Positions 1 through 6,339 of a stretch of 6,449 bases of DNA are shown piece after piece. Origin of the DNA: Flavobacteriales bacterium (GTDB lineage Bacteria; Bacteroidota; Bacteroidia; Flavobacteriales_E; Vicingaceae); contig JAJCYN010000035.1 in NCBI GenBank assembly GCA_029262915.1, positions 1-6,449 of the forward strand. Direction: 5' to 3'. The notes beneath the pieces were generated by a model. That model was not told the origin of the DNA. It worked only from the letters and a program-made list of their open reading frames with translations, and searched no databases. Numbering within the stretch: the stretch's first letter is position 1; each line of letters begins with the position of its first letter. A program made the position numbers and the translations under genes.

Positions 1-605
1 CAAGTAAGAGAATCGCAGAAATTTATACTCAGTCATTAGGAAAAAACTCAACAACTAAATTCATTACGACTCGATTTGGAAATGTGTTAGGATCAAATGG
101 ATCTGTTATTCCTCGTTTTCGACAGCAGATTGAAAGTGGAGGACCTGTTACTATAACTGACCCTGAAATTACCCGTTTTTTTATGACTATACCAGAAGCC
201 TGTCAATTGGTTTTAGAAGCTGGAACAACTGGTAATGGAGGTGAGATTTTTGTATTTGATATGGGGGAATCAGTTAAGATTTTAGATTTGGCTAAAAAGA
301 TGATAAAACTATCTGGTTTAACACTTGATAAGGATATTAAAATAATATTTTCAGGATTAAGACCCGGAGAGAAACTTTATGAAGAGTTATTAACCAATGA
401 AGAGAATTCTTTACCAACACATCATAATCAAATTATGATAGCCAAGGTTAAAGAGTATGATTTTGAATTTATTGATGCTAAAATAGAGGCTTTAATTGAC
501 TGTTTTGAAAAGCAAAATAATAAATTGATTGTTAAACAGATGAAAGAACTGGTTCCAGAATTTATAAGTAATAATTCAATTTACGAAGAACTTGACATTA
601 ACTAA
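1..605 (+). CDS. Nucleotide-sugar 4,6-dehydratase/epimerase, CapD/WbpM/FlaA1 family (C-terminal part)
   Basis: The reading frame is open from the left edge, so this is the last 200 codons of a longer gene; the internal GTG at 84 is a valine in RFGNVLGSNGSV, not a start. The first complete codons read SKRIAEIY. In this family they follow a Met-x-x-x-Lys catalytic motif, so the lysine at bases 6-8 is probably catalytic and its partner lies outside the window. Other family marks are RFGNVLGSNGSVIPRF, ITDPEITRFFMTIPEA, the G-L-R-P-G-E-K-L-Y-E-E-L-L stretch and the downstream LPTHHNQIMIAKV tail, typical of the long membrane-anchored members (N-terminal helices plus extended SDR domain). Such enzymes convert UDP-GlcNAc-type sugars to 4-keto-6-deoxy intermediates for capsule, O-antigen or glycan synthesis. 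It probably ends a polysaccharide cluster to the left. The exact substrate cannot be read from this fragment. Confidence 0.9.
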   Translation, partial: SKRIAEIYTQSLGKNSTTKFITTRFGNVLGSNGSVIPRFRQQIESGGPVTITDPEITRFFMTIPEACQLVLEAGTTGNGGEIFVFDMGESVKILDLAKKMIKLSGLTLDKDIKIIFSGLRPGEKLYEELLTNEENSLPTHHNQIMIAKVKEYDFEFIDAKIEALIDCFEKQNNKLIVKQMKELVPEFISNNSIYEELDIN

Positions 606-693
606 GAGACATTTATTTCCCCCTTTCCTTATTAAATTGGAGATCTTTCATATCGCCAAAAATTGATAAATACATTAATTTCTTTTAATTTTC

Positions 694-724
694 TAGTGGA
701 TTTATTTTTACATTTGTTCCACTA
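694..724. repeat. 7-bp perfect inverted repeat around the gcvT promoter
   Basis: TAGTGGA (694-700) and TCCACTA (718-724) are exact reverse complements separated by 17 bases. The spacer holds the TACATTTG promoter-like box, and the right arm falls where transcription should begin. This could be an operator for a dimeric regulator or a weak hairpin. No U-tract follows, so it is not a terminator. A 7-bp match over a short distance in AT-rich DNA can arise by chance; the regulatory role is inference. Confidence 0.35.
709..716 (+). promoter_or_regulatory. Probable -7 promoter box for gcvT
   Basis: TACATTTG matches the Bacteroidota sigma-ABfr -7 consensus TAnnTTTG at every fixed position. It lies 19 bases before the gcvT ATG, so a start site about 6-8 bases after the box would leave a leader of roughly 12-15 bases, short but plausible for this phylum. 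The expected -33 TTG is missing at the usual distance; only T-rich sequence lies there. The rest of the gap (606-735) shows no gene and no convincing terminator for the upstream dehydratase gene. Confidence 0.45.
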
Positions 725-735
725 AAATTTATAAT

Positions 736-1848
736 ATGGAAGTATTGGATATAAAAGATATAGCGTTGAAGCAAAAACACATTGATTTAGGTGCAAAAAT
801 GGTTGAATTTGCAGGGTTTAATATGCCTTTACAATATACGGGTTTAACCGATGAACATTTAAATGTTAGAAGTAATGTTGGTGTTTTTGATGTTTCTCAT
901 ATGGGTGAGTTTATGGTTACTGGAGAAGGAGCTTTAGAGTTAATTCAACGAATTACTTCAAATGATGCTTCCAAATTAAGCATTGGAAAAGTTCAATATT
1001 CTTGTTTTCCAAATAATGAAGGTGGAATTGTAGATGATTTACTCGTTTATATGTTAGGAGAAAATGAATATATGTTGGTAGTTAATGGTGCTAATTTAGA
1101 TAAAGATTGGGCATGGGTAACTAAACATAACACAAGTGGAGCTTCCATTGAAAATCATTCTGCTAATATCTCTTTATTAGCCGTACAAGGACCTAATGCA
1201 CAAAAAATGCTACAACCATTAACTAATATGGATTTAGATATGGTATATTATACTGTTCAGAGAGGAACATTTGCTGGAGTTGATAATGTAATTATCTCTT
1301 CAACTGGTTATACAGGTTCAGGAGGTTTTGAAATTTATTTTGAAAATAAGGATGCAGAAACCATTTGGGCTACTATTCAGGAAGCGGGTAAAGTAGTTGA
1401 TATGAAAATGGCTGGGTTAGCTTGTAGAGATACATTAAGATTAGAAATGGGATTCTGCTTGTATGGTAATGATATTAATGATACAACATCTCCACTTGAA
1501 GCAGGTTTAGGTTGGATTACTAAATTCACGAAAGACTTTGTAAATTCAGATTTTTTGAAAAAACAAAAAGAAGAAGGGGTTACTAAAAAGCTAGTTGGTT
1601 TTGAATTAGTTGATAGAGGTATCCCTCGTCACGATTACGAGATAGTTGATGCTGATGGTAATAATATAGGAATAGTTACATCAGGAACAATGGCTCCATC
1701 ATTAGGAAAGGCTATAGGAATGGGATACGTTACCATAGAAAATGCTAAAGTAGGTACTGAAGTTTACATCTCAATTAGAAACAAGCGGATTAAAGCTAAA
1801 TTGGTAAAAATGCCGTTTTATAAAGGGGAATTAATGTCTAGTAATTAG
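736..1848 (+). CDS. gcvT: Glycine cleavage system T protein (aminomethyltransferase)
   Basis: GcvT takes the aminomethyl group from lipoylated H protein, releases ammonia and passes the one-carbon unit to tetrahydrofolate as 5,10-methylene-THF, in the cytoplasm. The 370-residue length is usual. Visible marks are the N-terminal [13 protein letters not shown] (19-31), [16 protein letters not shown] (44-59), [10 protein letters not shown] (96-105, with the Asp100/Asp101 pair at the conserved catalytic aspartate), [13 protein letters not shown] (189-201), [10 protein letters not shown] (230-239) and the C-terminal [19 protein letters not shown] region (314-332) ending in MPFYKG. These separate it from the distant YgfZ and DmdA relatives. 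The ATG at 736 is the first in-frame Met before the conserved core, with an A/T-rich upstream stretch instead of a Shine-Dalgarno. The P and H protein genes are not here, as is common in Bacteroidota. It probably heads a unit with the two following genes. Confidence 0.96.
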   Translation: MEVLDIKDIALKQKHIDLGAKMVEFAGFNMPLQYTGLTDEHLNVRSNVGVFDVSHMGEFMVTGEGALELIQRITSNDASKLSIGKVQYSCFPNNEGGIVDDLLVYMLGENEYMLVVNGANLDKDWAWVTKHNTSGASIENHSANISLLAVQGPNAQKMLQPLTNMDLDMVYYTVQRGTFAGVDNVIISSTGYTGSGGFEIYFENKDAETIWATIQEAGKVVDMKMAGLACRDTLRLEMGFCLYGNDINDTTSPLEAGLGWITKFTKDFVNSDFLKKQKEEGVTKKLVGFELVDRGIPRHDYEIVDADGNNIGIVTSGTMAPSLGKAIGMGYVTIENAKVGTEVYISIRNKRIKAKLVKMPFYKGELMSSN

Positions 1849-1904
1849 TGGTTAGCGTATGGAATACTATCAACTAAAAACCAAACACCATAACTAAGCA
1901 CTAA
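1839..1904. repeat. Inverted arms of degenerate 7-base repeats between gcvT and comB
   Basis: The left arm has three abutting heptads starting with TAG: TAGTAAT (1839), TAGTGGT (1846, containing the gcvT stop) and TAGCGTA (1853). The right arm has five ACYAA-type units in the opposite sense: ACTAA 1873, ACCAA 1880, ACCAT 1887, ACTAA 1893, ACTAA 1900, at spacings 7, 7, 6 and 7. The arms can pair: 1845-1850 with 1899-1904, 1852-1855 with 1894-1897, and 1858-1862 with 1888-1892, leaving a loop of about 25 bases. The repeat fills the whole intergenic gap and ends 3 bases before the comB ATG. Whether it acts as RNA structure, a DNA element or only low-complexity spacer is unknown. Confidence 0.55.
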
Positions 1905-1907
1905 ATT

Positions 1908-2651
1908 ATGAGTGAAGAATCATCAGGAAATACTAGAAAAGTTGAAGTAGTTCCTTCTCCAGCACTTTTTCCGGTTTATTTTGACAATACTGATTGCACT
2001 GTTGTTGTAATTGATATATTTAGAGCTACATCTGCAATTTGTGCTGCTTTTGAGAGTGGAATAGATAGCTTGATTCCCGTGGCTACATTAGAAGAAGCAA
2101 TAGAATACAAACAAAAAGGGTTTTTGGTTGGTGCAGAAAGAAACGCAGAAATTGTTGAAGGTTTTGATTTTGGAAACTCCCCTCAAGGTTTTAAAGGCGG
2201 ACGGTTTAAAGGTAAAACGGTTGTTTTAACCACAACAAATGGAACAAGGGCTATTGAAATGGCTAAACCTGCTTATAAAGTAGTTGTTGGGGCTTTTACA
2301 AATCTAACTGCTGTTTGCAAATACATTGAAAAAGAGGATAAAGATGTACTACTACTTTGTGCAGGGTGGAAAGATCGATTTAACTTAGAAGATACTTTAT
2401 TTGCGGGAGCAGTTGCTCAAAAAATATCTAAAAATTTAAGGTTTACCAATTTGTCAGATTCAAGTATTGCTGCTATTAATATGTATAATTCTGCTAAAGA
2501 AGATACGTACGAATTTTTAGGCGAATCTTCCCATCGAAAAAGATTAAGTCGTTTAAATATGGAAGAGGATATTATTTATTGCTTAACTTTAGACCAATCT
2601 AACATTGTACCTGTATTAGAGGGTGATGTTATTGTAAGTAACAATAAATAA
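1908..2651 (+). CDS. comB: ComB-family 2-phosphosulfolactate phosphatase
   Basis: ComB is a Mg-dependent acid phosphatase that hydrolyses (2R)-2-phospho-3-sulfolactate to sulfolactate, known from methanogen coenzyme M synthesis and widespread in bacteria that lack coenzyme M. The 247 residues match the family length. Conserved blocks are VVVIDIFRATSAI (32-44), VGAERNAEIVEGFDFGNSP (74-92), TVVLTTTNGTRAI (104-116), the acidic GWKDRFNLEDTLFAG block (153-167) and the C-terminal SSHRKRLSRLNMEEDI (207-222) followed by VPVLEGD. No signal peptide or membrane segment is visible, so it should be cytoplasmic. The ATG at 1908 lies directly after the heptad repeat, without a Shine-Dalgarno; the first 10 residues are polar and variable. 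It is probably cotranscribed with gcvT, 59 bases upstream, and with the exported zinc enzyme 1 base downstream. The family is secure; the physiological substrate here is not. Confidence 0.9.
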   Translation: MSEESSGNTRKVEVVPSPALFPVYFDNTDCTVVVIDIFRATSAICAAFESGIDSLIPVATLEEAIEYKQKGFLVGAERNAEIVEGFDFGNSPQGFKGGRFKGKTVVLTTTNGTRAIEMAKPAYKVVVGAFTNLTAVCKYIEKEDKDVLLLCAGWKDRFNLEDTLFAGAVAQKISKNLRFTNLSDSSIAAINMYNSAKEDTYEFLGESSHRKRLSRLNMEEDIIYCLTLDQSNIVPVLEGDVIVSNNK

Positions 2652-2652
2652 G

Positions 2653-3651
2653 TTGAAATTCTTTTCTAAATATATTCTTAGCTTAGTAATTATCTGTTTT
2701 TTTATATCTTTTTTTCAAGAATCAGCATCATCTTGGGGTTTTTTCGGACACAAAAAAATTAATCGAATGGCGGTGTTTACCTTACCTCCGGAAATGATTA
2801 AGTTCTATAAAAAAAATATTGAATACATTACCGATCATGCCGTAGATCCGGATAAAAGACGTTATGCTGTAGAAGGAGAAGCTCCAAGACATTATATTGA
2901 TATTGATCATTATGTGCATTCTGAAGAAGATCCTTTTGAGGTAGTTCCTAAAAAATGGTACGATGCCGTAGATAAATTTACTGAGGATACCCTACAAGCT
3001 TATGGAATAGTTCCTTGGCATGTAAATGTTATGGTAATGCGTTTGACGAAAGCTTTCGAAGAAAAAAATGTAGATAGAATTTTACACTTATCAGCAGATT
3101 TAGGTCACTATATAGGTGACTCTCATGTACCCCTACATACTACAGAGAACTATAATGGACAAATGACTGGACAAAGGGGGATACACGGTTTCTGGGAATC
3201 TCGTTTACCAGAATTAAAGCATAAAGACTATGACTTTTTTGTAGGAAGAGCCGAATACATTGATAATATTTTAGAAGATGAGTGGAAAACGGTTAAGGGA
3301 AGTTTCTCTGCAAAAGATTCAGTGTTAGATTTAGAAAGAAAATTAAATGGTGAATTTCCGTCCGACCAAAAATATTCTCATGAAAATAGGGGGTCTGTTT
3401 TAATTAAAACATATTCTGAAGAATACTCAACTCAATATCATGATTTGCTTAATGGAATGGTGGAGCGGAGGTTAACTCGTTCTATAATTAAAGTAGGAAG
3501 CTACTGGTACACTGCCTGGGTAAATGCTGGACAACCAAATTTAGATGAATTACTGGAAAAAGGGCCATCAAAAAAGCAACAGGAGGATAACATTGCCTTA
3601 GATAAAAACTATAGAGGCAATAAGATTAAAGGAAGAGAGCACGGGAATTAA
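2653..3651 (+). CDS. Exported zinc-dependent phospholipase C / S1-P1 nuclease family enzyme
   Basis: This is a predicted secreted phosphodiesterase with a three-zinc site. A signal peptide is clear: Lys2 and Lys6, a hydrophobic core at about 7-21, and an A-S-S cleavage site before Trp28. In both P1 nuclease and bacterial phospholipase C the mature protein begins with a zinc-binding Trp, so cleavage there fits. Candidate ligands are Trp28, His33 (WGFFGH), Asp65, His80 (RHYIDIDHY), His152, Asp156, His162 (LGHYIGDSHVPLH), His178 and Glu182 (GIHGFWES). The last 30 residues are charged and probably disordered. The start is TTG at 2653, one base after the comB stop; the frame is closed by a stop at 2635, and the next ATG (Met39) would remove the signal peptide and Trp28, so TTG is much the best choice. 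Whether the substrate is nucleic acid or phospholipid cannot be told from sequence. Its 3' end overlaps the convergent gene by 4 bases. Confidence 0.88.
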   Translation: MKFFSKYILSLVIICFFISFFQESASSWGFFGHKKINRMAVFTLPPEMIKFYKKNIEYITDHAVDPDKRRYAVEGEAPRHYIDIDHYVHSEEDPFEVVPKKWYDAVDKFTEDTLQAYGIVPWHVNVMVMRLTKAFEEKNVDRILHLSADLGHYIGDSHVPLHTTENYNGQMTGQRGIHGFWESRLPELKHKDYDFFVGRAEYIDNILEDEWKTVKGSFSAKDSVLDLERKLNGEFPSDQKYSHENRGSVLIKTYSEEYSTQYHDLLNGMVERRLTRSIIKVGSYWYTAWVNAGQPNLDELLEKGPSKKQQEDNIALDKNYRGNKIKGREHGN

Positions 3652-3664
3652 TCTTTAATTTTTA
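3646..3664. terminator. AT-only hairpin at the convergent gene ends (weak terminator candidate)
   Basis: AATTAA (3646-3651) and TTAATT (3655-3660) are perfect inverted repeats with a 3-base loop, followed on the plus strand by further Ts. The element covers the overlapping stop codons of the two convergent genes. With no G:C pair in the stem it would be unstable, so strong termination is doubtful; it is listed because it is the only candidate at this junction. Confidence 0.22.
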
Positions 3665-5309
3665 CTGTTTTTAAGGTCAGTAAATTTGTTGGGTTAATGC
3701 CTAAATCAACTACATTTTTTTGCGTAAGGCGAACAACTACATCGTAGTACAAGGGGACAACAGGAGCTTCTTCAATAATAATTTGATCCATTTGTTGGTA
3801 ATAGCTATGCCTTATAGAGTCATTTGTTTCGGATTGTGATTTCTCATAAAGTTTGTCATAGTCAAAATTCCAAAATCGAGTATAATTTGGACCATGTGGT
3901 GTAAAGTTCTTACTGTAGAATAACGCTAAGTAATTTTCGGCATCAGGATAATCGGCTATCCAAGACTTTCTAAAGAAATTTAGTTTGGAACGGGCAACTA
4001 ATTCTCTGTGCGTAACAGCAGGGTTTAAATCCACTTTGGTTTTAATGCCAATTTCGCTTAGTTGATGTTGTATATATTCGCACAAGTCAACATAATCAGC
4101 AGTAGTATACAGGGTTATTTCAGGCATTCCTTCCCCATTTGGGTATCCAGCTTCCTCTAATAATTCTTTTGCTAATTCAGGGTTATAATTATATCCGTTT
4201 ACAATTTTATCGTTAAAAGAAGGCAGTCCTTTTGGAATAAACCCTGCATTTGCAGGAGTGCCAATGTTTTTTCTCAAAAAAGCAATCATTTGTTTACGAT
4301 CAAAACCATAGTTTATGGCTTGTCGAACCAATTTATGCTTTAAAGGATTTTTTTTGACCAGAGCTAAATCCTGATCAACTAGAATCCCAAGGTATTCTGT
4401 GTTTAAGTACGGATTGGTTTGCATGTTTATTTTATCATTATATTCCTTATTTAATTTTCCGTCATTGGTGAAAATAGCTTCTTTATTTCCACCTTCTCTG
4501 CCTGAAATAAAATCGAGTTCACCGTTTAAAAATTTTAAAAATTCAATTTCTTCATCTTTTATAAAAGTAATGGCAACACCATCAATATAGGGTAATCGAT
4601 TTCCCTCTTTATCTTTTTCGAAATAGTTTTCATTTTTGAGTAATACCATTTTATTTCCTTCATCCCATACTTTAAATTGAAAAGGACCAGTGCCAACTGG
4701 ATTATTCCTATAATCGCGTTTATAATGATTGATAATTTCTTGAGGGACTACTGAGCAATATTGCATAGTTAAAATACCTAAGAAAGGAGGGAAGGGATTT
4801 GTTAAATAGATTTTAAAAGTAGTGTCATCCACTGCTTCAAAAGCTTTAAAATTATTTTCTTCAATAAAATCTACATTATTAAATATCCAAGCACCAGGAG
4901 AAGCAACCTCTTCGTCCATTATTCTGCTGAAACTGTATTCAAAATCTCTGGCAACAACTCTTCTTCCTTTTCCATCTTTAAATATTTCATGATCATGAAA
5001 GTTTACGTCATTTCTTAAATGGAAAGTATATACTTTGCCGTTTTCAGAAATTTCCCAATTTTTAGCTATGCTAGGTTGAACGTTTAAATTTTCATCCATT
5101 TGAACCAATCCATTGTATAAATGGTTACATGCCCACGTGTTTTCAATATTCCTATTGGCAAATGCTGGATCTAATGAAGTAATTCCTGCTGATTCGTTGT
5201 ATCTAAATACTTTCTTGTTTGATGAATTTTCGGAATTATCATTCCCTCCACAGGAGCATAAAAGAATTAAAACAACTGAAAAAATAAGAAATAAACGAAC
5301 TTTTACCAT
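3648..5309 (-). CDS. Family-5 ABC transporter substrate-binding lipoprotein (Dpp/Opp-like)
   Basis: Members of this family (SBP_bac_5) bind di- or oligopeptides, nickel complexes or other small solutes and deliver them to a Dpp/Opp-type ABC permease. I take the ATG at 5309 as start, giving 553 residues; a TTG at 5342 would add 11 residues before the signal. The N-terminus has Lys3 and Arg5, a hydrophobic run to about 17 and a lipobox L-C-S-Cys20 followed by GGNDNSENSSN, so it is a lipoprotein. Family marks after the signal are the SLDPAFANRNIE start, YTFHLRNDVNFHD, ARDFEYSFSRIMD, NPVGTGPFQFKVWDEG, VRQAINYGFDRKQMI, YNPELAKELLEEAGYPNG, and a C-terminal QMDQIIIEEAPVVPLYYD typical of the fold. 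No permease or ATPase gene adjoins it. It reads in the same direction as gtrA, with a 100-base gap, so it may have its own promoter. The ligand cannot be inferred. Confidence 0.93.
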   Translation of the reverse strand: MVKVRLFLIFSVVLILLCSCGGNDNSENSSNKKVFRYNESAGITSLDPAFANRNIENTWACNHLYNGLVQMDENLNVQPSIAKNWEISENGKVYTFHLRNDVNFHDHEIFKDGKGRRVVARDFEYSFSRIMDEEVASPGAWIFNNVDFIEENNFKAFEAVDDTTFKIYLTNPFPPFLGILTMQYCSVVPQEIINHYKRDYRNNPVGTGPFQFKVWDEGNKMVLLKNENYFEKDKEGNRLPYIDGVAITFIKDEEIEFLKFLNGELDFISGREGGNKEAIFTNDGKLNKEYNDKINMQTNPYLNTEYLGILVDQDLALVKKNPLKHKLVRQAINYGFDRKQMIAFLRKNIGTPANAGFIPKGLPSFNDKIVNGYNYNPELAKELLEEAGYPNGEGMPEITLYTTADYVDLCEYIQHQLSEIGIKTKVDLNPAVTHRELVARSKLNFFRKSWIADYPDAENYLALFYSKNFTPHGPNYTRFWNFDYDKLYEKSQSETNDSIRHSYYQQMDQIIIEEAPVVPLYYDVVVRLTQKNVVDLGINPTNLLTLKTVKIKD

Positions 5310-5335
5310 AACACCCGAATTTTGATATGTAATGA

Positions 5336-5354
5336 TAAGCAAAGCGTTAGCTTA
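5336..5354. repeat. Short inverted repeat upstream of the substrate-binding protein gene
   Basis: TAAGC (5336-5340) and GCTTA (5350-5354) face each other across 9 bases, 26-45 bases before the binding-protein ATG and downstream of gtrA. No U-tract follows on the minus strand, so it is a poor gtrA terminator; it might be a small operator. A 5-bp repeat may well be chance. The rest of the gap (5310-5409) shows no gene and no full-consensus promoter. Confidence 0.2.
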
Positions 5355-5409
5355 ATCTACTTAGTTTTATTCGTTCTTTTCAACACGTTTCTGTTAAACA
5401 ATAGATAAT

Positions 5410-5805
5410 TTATTTTTTAAAAACAAAATTTCGCATTAGTAAAAAATTATATAGGGAGCCGATAAGTATAGCAGTAATTAATTTAGATAATTTCTCATCA
5501 AAACTTAAGAAGTCAGTAAATAAATAAACAAATAATGTATTAAGTAAAATGCTACCAGCTGATACTAATACGTATTTAAACATTTGATTTTTTAAACTAT
5601 TCTTTGATCCAGAAAAAGCCCAGTAAGTGGACAAAGTAAAATTCAAAACAGCACCAACTAGAGCCCCTATTGCTGTAGAAGGGACATACCACAGATTTAA
5701 TAAATCAGTTAGAATTACAAAAACTACAAAATCTACTAAAAAAGCTATTGCTCCCGCAACTTGGTGGCGGAATAAATTAGTCAACCAAAAATCTTTCTTT
5801 GTCAT
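5410..5805 (-). CDS. GtrA-family small membrane protein
   Basis: GtrA-like proteins (PF04138) are four-helix inner-membrane proteins, usually linked to moving or using lipid-linked sugars for cell-surface glycans; the biochemical role of most members is unproven. The 131 residues give four hydrophobic segments at about 16-36, 42-64, 76-98 and 107-124, with family marks FLVDFVVFVILTD (22-34), NFTLSTYWAF (55-64) and the C-terminal YNFLLMRNFVF (119-129). Its ATG overlaps the TGA of pgpA in an ATGA, so the two are translationally coupled and must share an mRNA. That coupling suggests a role with the lipid phosphatase, possibly in lipid or headgroup movement across the membrane; this is inference. 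Confidence 0.9.
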   Translation of the reverse strand: MTKKDFWLTNLFRHQVAGAIAFLVDFVVFVILTDLLNLWYVPSTAIGALVGAVLNFTLSTYWAFSGSKNSLKNQMFKYVLVSAGSILLNTLFVYLFTDFLSFDEKLSKLITAILIGSLYNFLLMRNFVFKK

Positions 5806-6266
5806 ATAAAGTAGATTATAAGTTGTAACACAATATTCGCATAAACACCAGCAAGCATATCATCCGCCATAACACCAATTCCTCCATCTAAATTTTCAAG
5901 TTTTCTAATTCCTAAAGGTTTTGCTATATCAAAGAAACGAAATAAAATAAATCCAATTAGTACATTGAGCCAAGTAAATTGTACGAACATCATTGTAATC
6001 CACATCCCAATTACTTCATCTATTACAACTTTAGAAGGGTCTTTTCCCCATTCTTTTTCTAATCGATTAGTAGCGATTATTCCTAAAATCGTAGTAATAA
6101 GAATTAACCCAATAAATAAAAACGGGGTAGTGGTGGTGGAAATAATGCTATACTTTTCAAATAACCATAAAGCAATAGAACCTACAATTGCTCCAGCGGT
6201 TCCTGGTGCAATTGGAGAATATCCTGACCCTAATGCTGTTACTAGTAATTTGTATATAAAATTCAT
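5802..6266 (-). CDS. pgpA: Phosphatidylglycerophosphatase A family lipid phosphatase
   Basis: PgpA is a Mg-dependent integral-membrane phosphatase that converts phosphatidylglycerol phosphate to phosphatidylglycerol. The 154-residue length fits. Conserved marks are the N-terminal GSGYSPIAPGTAGA (13-26), VVIDEVIGMW (80-89, Asp83/Glu84), FRFFDIAKPLGI (109-120, Asp113, Lys116) and GGIGVMADDMLAGVYAN (128-144, Asp135/Asp136), the acidic residues expected for metal and phosphate chemistry. Hydrophobic segments lie at about 22-36, 48-66, 86-111 and 138-153. The ATG at 6266 is the only start that keeps the N-terminal motif. It follows the probable inositol-phosphate synthase gene with a terminator hairpin between, and overlaps gtrA by 4 bases. 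Because of these neighbours the substrate may be phosphatidylinositol phosphate instead of, or as well as, phosphatidylglycerol phosphate; the family is secure, that substrate is inference. Confidence 0.9.
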   Translation of the reverse strand: MNFIYKLLVTALGSGYSPIAPGTAGAIVGSIALWLFEKYSIISTTTTPFLFIGLILITTILGIIATNRLEKEWGKDPSKVVIDEVIGMWITMMFVQFTWLNVLIGFILFRFFDIAKPLGIRKLENLDGGIGVMADDMLAGVYANIVLQLIIYFI

Positions 6267-6280
6267 TAAAGCAAAAATAT

Positions 6281-6313
6281 AAAAAAGCCACTATTTCAAA
6301 GAAATAACAGCTT
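6281..6313 (-). terminator. Intrinsic terminator/attenuator between inositol-phosphate synthase and pgpA
   Basis: Read on the minus strand, the RNA of 6313-6301 can pair with that of 6297-6285 in a 13-bp stem with a 3-base UUU loop. Ten pairs are Watson-Crick and three adjacent ones are G-U or U-G wobbles. The stem ends in a U-run (6286-6281) and more Us follow. On the plus strand the wobbles become C-A mismatches, so the hairpin is specific to minus-strand RNA. It begins 27 bases after the upstream stop codon, and the U-run ends 14 bases before the pgpA ATG. Confidence 0.72.
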
Positions 6314-6339
6314 ATTTTATAAATGAATAAAAAGAAGTA

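Noticed and set aside
84..605. Short gene starting at GTG 84
   Set aside because: The frame is open back to the window edge and the upstream codons encode conserved family residues (SKRIAEIY, RFGNV), so the GTG is an internal valine.
674..689. ATTAA/TTAAT hairpin after the dehydratase gene
   Set aside because: Five A:T pairs only, no G:C and no proper U-run; too weak to call a terminator.
1839..1904. CRISPR-like or tRNA-like reading of the gcvT-comB gap
   Set aside because: Units are 7 bases, degenerate and without spacers, and no cloverleaf can be drawn.
4399..4590. Plus-strand open frame of 63 codons inside the substrate-binding protein gene
   Set aside because: It is antisense to well-conserved family-5 coding sequence, with no recognisable protein features; a shadow frame.
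5113..5325. Plus-strand open frame of 70 codons opposite the N-terminus of the binding protein
   Set aside because: Antisense to the signal peptide and conserved start of the lipoprotein; no family resemblance.
5310..5342. TTG start at 5342 adding 11 residues to the binding protein
   Set aside because: The ATG at 5309 gives a standard lipoprotein signal with positive residues directly before the hydrophobic run; the extra residues add nothing recognisable.
5352..5383. Possible promoter for the binding protein gene (minus strand TTG, 21 bases, TAGATTAA)
   Set aside because: The -7 box matches TAnnTTTG only in its first half, and such partial matches are frequent in AT-rich DNA.
5627..5809. 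Plus-strand open frame of 60 codons opposite gtrA
   Set aside because: It mirrors GtrA transmembrane coding sequence and resembles no known protein.
5965..6282. Plus-strand open frame of 105 codons opposite pgpA
   Set aside because: It is antisense to the conserved PgpA motifs, which prove the minus strand is coding; its length follows from low stop density in that frame.
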